The notes below the pieces were generated by a model. That model made no database searches, was not told the DNA's origin, and was given only the letters and a program-made list of their open reading frames with translations. 64,000 bases of DNA, from assembly GCF_013426205.1 (NCBI RefSeq), contig NC_089424.1, positions 3,906,001 to 3,970,000 on the forward strand, written 5' to 3'. This DNA is from Metarhizium brunneum (taxonomy: Eukaryota; Ascomycota; Sordariomycetes; Hypocreales; Clavicipitaceae). Made by a program: the position numbers and the translations under genes. Positions within the stretch are counted from its first letter, which is position 1. Every line of letters starts with the position of its first letter. Positions 60,336 through 64,000 of this stretch are shown here, in pieces.

Positions 60336-61198
60336 GATGAGGGGTTCTTTGGTGTTGAGGATGCTTTTGTTGCTGGAGGCGGCCCTGGGGTGCCGGATTT
60401 TGGGTGCCCAAGGGCGGAGTAGTAATTTCTGTGTTTTACACTCGCTTTTTTAGACGGGAGACGTCAAGTCGGCAGCTTCGTCCTGCACCTGAACATGGTG
60501 TTGAGCGTCGTTATTTGTGTCTCGAGGCTTGCCAACGTCGCCCCACACAGCTGAACACGGGGTTCATGCCTGGCGCTCTCCAAACCAATAGTCCTGCGCG
60601 GCGTCAACTTGAAATCTGGCCTTTTGTATCGGGACTTGTGTGCCAGATTGTATGTCTCTGGCGTGTTCCAATATTACGTTGATGTGGTGGGTGGACAAGG
60701 AATGCGACGCCGTTTGTGGATCAAAAGAAGGTTATTCCGGCTATCGGGTGGTGCCGAGGATCGGCCACTTTCTGTCTTTTCCTTTCCTTTGCTGCAGAAT
60801 GCTGATGAGTCGCAGATGAGTTGGCCGGAATGTCACTGGCGTTGCTGTCATGGTCTGAGTCTGGGATCTCGTTGACGAGTTGATGCGGCTGATGTCGTTG
60901 ACTTTGACTTCAACAGACATGACAGATAGTAATTTAGCCCCACCCGAGGTGGGTTAGGGTTAGGGTTCCGCTTCAGTAAGGCTTGGCGAGAACCACACCC
61001 GCGGGACGGCGTCAAAATCATGATCGAGATATCTGGAGCCTCGACTGATTTCTTGGACTAGCGACACCAACATCTTCACCAACGCATCAACGCATCATTG
61101 CCACCTTTCGCCATTATGCAACCATCCCACTTGAGCAGCCAGAGGTCGCTGCAGTCGCTCTGCAGCTACGACTCCAGGGTAGCCAGGTTTAATGCGTT
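60336..61198. other. Intergenic region
   Basis: Promoter side of the oxidoreductase and left flank of the HET relic. It contains TTAGGG repeats at 60951-60967. No gene was seen. Confidence 0.55.
60951..60967 (+). repeat. Short interstitial telomere-like repeat
   Basis: GGGTTAGGGTTAGGGTT, nearly three TTAGGG units, internal to the window and not at a chromosome end. Confidence 0.75.
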
Positions 61199-62891
61199 AT
61201 GCTGGCCCGTAAACCACCTCGAATGAAACGAAGCATTGCCGCTCGTCTTGCAGTTGAGTCTTGCCGGCAAAACATCACGATGCCATCACCCTCAGATCTA
61301 CTCTTCAAACATGATCCCCTTTCCACCCCATCTAGCATACACCTCCTCGAAAGACTGAACCCTTCTCCTGACGGAAACCTCTGCTTCTCCCTCGTCGCAA
61401 AAGACCTCGACGACACCACGAGCCCACCTCACATCTGCCTCTCGTATACCTGGGACACAACGCCCTCCATTACGCCGCCGACCAGGGCCAGCTGGAGTGT
61501 GTCAAGGTGCTGCTCAGGTGTGGGTGCAGGAGCAACAAGCAAGGCAACCTCCCCGCGGATTTGGCGACAGAAAAAGGCCATGACGCCGTTGCCGCTTTTA
61601 TTAAAGCCGCGCAGGCGGGGGAGACAGAAGAAGAGCAAGGGACGGCCAGCCTCGCCGTAGCCTCAGGACGTGTGCCGAGACCCATGGTCTGGGCCGACGC
61701 CATTTGCATCAATCAGGAAGATGTAGTCGAGAAGAGCACCCAGGCGGCCATGATGGATCGGGTATACTCGAATGCCATGTATACGCTTGCCTGCCTGGGA
61801 CCGTCAGACGACCACTCCAGCAGGGGGATTCAAGTTTGAAACACTCTGTCGACGCATCTCGCCGCGTTGAAAGGCGCCGTCATTGAGCCCCTTTCCGGCA
61901 AGGACAAGGGAAAACATGACGTACATCTCGGAACGGGACTGGGCAAGCCCGGCCTCTCTCTACCAACGACAATGGCTCCGCCGCGACTGGATCATCCAAG
62001 TGGCCGTTCTCCCCGGCGCACTGCTCATGTGAATCGGTGACCAGTCTCTATCCTGGCGGGACTTGGGCCAAGTTTCGGAAGCCATTCGATACAAAGAAGC
62101 GAGCCTGGGCTCGTCGCTATCATCTCGATTTATCCCTTCAGGAGACCCAGCCGTGTCCGTTGTGTGAAACATGGCAGAGGTGTCGAAATGGCGACGCTTT
62201 AAAAATTCAGCTAGCCGAGTGGCAGGGGCGGCGGCGGCGACGACGCCGCCAGGAGTCGCGATCGAGGTTCACGCTGAAGCATCTGGTGTACAACTTTTGG
62301 ACTTTTGTAGCGTCCGACCCCCCGGGACAAGGTGTTCGCCTACTACGGCCTGCTGAACCTGTATGCTGCGGAGCGGCAGCGGACCGACTACGGCAGGTCT
62401 CGCGGGGATTTACACCGCGGCAACGAGGGACCTCATCCGGGGCGAGGCATCTCTAGCCGCCTTGTCGAGCTGCATCTACCCGCTTCACTGGAGGAAACAC
62501 CTTCCGTACTGGGTGCCGGACTACAGCGTCGCGGTGGCGAACCCTGTCCCCCGCAGCTTTTGCGCGGACAGGGCGCTGGAGTACGTCCCGCCCGAGACGA
62601 CGCCCGACGACGCGACGAGCAGCCTGCTCCGTGTACGGGGGTACTTTATCGGCCGCGCCTCGGCCGTCGGCGGGCGTTCTGGCACGAGGGCCCAACGAGA
62701 AGCTCGCGTTTGACCCGTCGTGGCTGAAGCTACCGCTGTCGCTGCGAGGCAAGGGCGGCTACCTACCCGGCGCTGGTGATGGCCGTGCCGGGAGGTCTTT
62801 GTTTATGGGGGCCGCGAATGTCAGTGGTTTGATGCATGGGGAGGTGGTGCCTCTGTTGAGGAGTGGCGTGGGAGAACTTGAGCTTGTTTGA
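61199..62891 (+). pseudogene. Broken HET-domain gene with an embedded ankyrin-like segment
   Basis: Heterokaryon-incompatibility (HET) landmarks appear in the right order but in changing frames. LFKHDPLSTPSSIHLLERL and ICLSYTWD (frame from 61280) come first. Next, in another frame, is an ankyrin-like stretch (GHNALHYAADQGQLECVKVL ... LPADLATEKGHDAVAAFI), which continues directly into MVWADAICINQEDV and MMDRVYSNAMYTLACLG. Then comes WLRRDWIIQVAVLPG, followed by a TGA before IGDQSLSWRDLGQ. After that come the ASDP/DKVFAYYGLLNLYAAE block, SLAALSSCIYPLHWRKHLPYWVPDY and a final piece to 62891 in yet another frame. At least four frame changes and several stops make it non-functional. Intact HET genes trigger cell death on fusion of unlike strains. 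Confidence 0.78.
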
Positions 62892-63222
62892 TAGATGGAA
62901 TAGATACATGCCCATCCATTCATCTATATGTATGTATACATGTATTTTTACCCGCGTCTTTGCATAGATGTACATCGGCCTTTATATACAGCAGTCTATA
63001 TACACATATCTAGTACATTTAGAGTTCCTCCCGTAGCTTCTCTAGGTATAGTCTTGCTGCTAAAATATAAGCCACATGATCCTCTCGTCTATTAATAAAG
63101 CTTACTTGTATATATTGAGCATGTTTTGCACATCTATACCGACAGGTATATGTATGTGCGTGCGTACGTGTCAGAGTAGATATACACCAACGCCGTATAC
63201 AAGGCCCATATTATACAGCCAC
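62892..63222. other. AT-rich spacer
   Basis: About 330 bp with many TATATA and TGTATA words between the HET relic and the last gene's 3' end. Nothing coding was seen. Confidence 0.55.
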
Positions 63223-64000
63223 CTACTGCACTTGCAGTGTCTCCAGCAATGTCTCCAGCCGCTCATCATGGTTCCCGAAAATCAAGGCGTACAGGGTCCT
63301 CGCGTCCATCATCAAGTCCAGCTTATACGACATGTGGACGCTGCCGTCGTCGAAGCCCCCGTCGGCCAGGACGTCCCTGACAGTCAGGGCGGTGCCGCAA
63401 ATGTGCATCCTCACGTCGTTGGAGTGGTCCTCGGGGGCCGGGCGCACGACGACCCTCTTCATGGGGTGGCCGTCGACGCGGCAGACGAGGTCGCCCTGCC
63501 GCGTGTCGGGCGGCACAAACGCCAGCTTGTAGGGCGTCTGGTCCCACGGGGCCGAGGACATCTTGAGCATGGCCAGCCGGGGCTCGTCGGGGGTGGCCGT
63601 CTCGTGAGCCCAGGCGCCCTGCAGGCCCGGCGGCGGGCCCGGCGAGCGGCGGTGCATAAACGGCCAGTAGGCGCCGTACATCTCGGGCCCGTGGAAGACG
63701 ACCCTGTGGTTCTGGAAGCCCGAGAGGGCGACGAGGCGGCCGTCCGGGCTGTCGAGGATGCGGCGCATCAGGCCGTCGTTTTCCATGTGCGCGCTGTCCA
63801 GGTCGCCGCGGTACAGGCGCTGCAGCTCGGCCTCCCAGGCGTCGACGAGGTCGAGCGACGAGAGCAGCTCGCTGGCCGAGGGGCCCAGCGACACGACGAC
63901 GCCGTAGACCTCGGCGAAGAAGGACAGCGCCGAGAGGGCCAGCGGTCCCGCGGGCGCCCGGCCGTGCGAGTCGTGGAAGGACTCGTCGCCCGCGTCGTTG
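63223..64000 (-). CDS. Partial hypothetical protein, 5' end outside window
   Basis: An open frame runs from the window edge to a stop at 63223 (about 258 residues visible). It starts inside the coding region, so no start codon is assigned. The first ATG inside the frame is not needed, because sequence before VVSLGPSASELLSSLDL also reads as protein (GPLALSALSFFAEVYGV). I do not recognise the family with confidence. The stretch YKLAFVPPDTRQGDLVCRVDGHPMKRVVVRP followed by ICGTAL resembles the C-terminal G-D-x-V-C ... P-x-V-L-R pattern often found at the end of HET-domain proteins, so it may be a second HET gene. That is only a suggestion. The DNA is strongly G+C-rich. Confidence 0.5.
   Translation of the reverse strand, partial: NDAGDESFHDSHGRAPAGPLALSALSFFAEVYGVVVSLGPSASELLSSLDLVDAWEAELQRLYRGDLDSAHMENDGLMRRILDSPDGRLVALSGFQNHRVVFHGPEMYGAYWPFMHRRSPGPPPGLQGAWAHETATPDEPRLAMLKMSSAPWDQTPYKLAFVPPDTRQGDLVCRVDGHPMKRVVVRPAPEDHSNDVRMHICGTALTVRDVLADGGFDDGSVHMSYKLDLMMDARTLYALIFGNHDERLETLLETLQVQ

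Noticed and set aside
59265..60422. 385-codon open frame on the plus strand
   Set aside because: It is a shadow of the G+C-rich oxidoreductase gene on the minus strand, with Gly/Arg/Ala-rich, domain-free sequence.
1..64000. CRISPR arrays, bacterial operons, ribosome binding sites, plasmid or phage modules
   Set aside because: The DNA is plainly eukaryotic. No spaced direct-repeat array or prokaryotic gene organisation was seen.

Overview
The window looks like nuclear DNA of a filamentous ascomycete (Pezizomycotina, most likely Sordariomycetes/Hypocreales). The evidence is short spliceosomal introns (54-185 nt) with gtaagt/gtacgt-type donors, monocistronic genes separated by kilobases of non-coding DNA, and fungus-specific families: a Zn(II)2Cys6 regulator, a GPI-anchored cell-wall protein, a HET-domain relic, an AAL-type fucose lectin and an Htf1-like homeodomain regulator. 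Exon-intron structures were built by hand from reading frame, splice consensus and recalled family conservation. No database was searched.

Layout. 0-4 kb is a gene graveyard: a possible transcription-factor fragment, a broken cytidylyltransferase-like gene and a sugar transporter with internal deletions, followed by an intact tRNA-Gly(TCC) at 4.35 kb. A secreted GPI-anchored protein with three almost identical 171-bp repeats lies at 4.9-5.8 kb. From 8.8 to 22.4 kb is a conserved housekeeping block: TAF6 (+), SDH3 (-), a Zn2Cys6 regulator (-), then divergent MOD5 (-) and SEC61 (+). From 27 to 36 kb are an ABCC full transporter, an uncharacterised one-helix membrane protein and an Irc6/p34-like adaptin-binding protein, all on +. 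A 7.5-kb gene-free stretch precedes a homeobox regulator (43.8-45.8 kb). A P4-ATPase (Dnf3-like) follows at 47.9-52.5 kb and a four-exon fucose-lectin gene at 55-56.3 kb. The right end (57-64 kb) is accessory in character: an AT-rich tract with a decayed ~197-bp tandem repeat, a GC-rich MDR oxidoreductase gene, a multiply frameshifted HET gene with an embedded ankyrin-like segment, and a partial gene running off the window.

The genes do not form one pathway. Several serve membrane and secretory functions (SEC61, P4 flippase, adaptin-binding protein, ABCC transporter). The most striking signal not explained by genes is a 9-mer, TACGGAGTA/TACTCCGTA, with at least 19 perfect copies, all between genes and sometimes paired or overlapping. 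No convincing wholly new multi-gene system was seen. The motif family, the ankyrin-in-HET relic and the large homeobox upstream region are the best leads.
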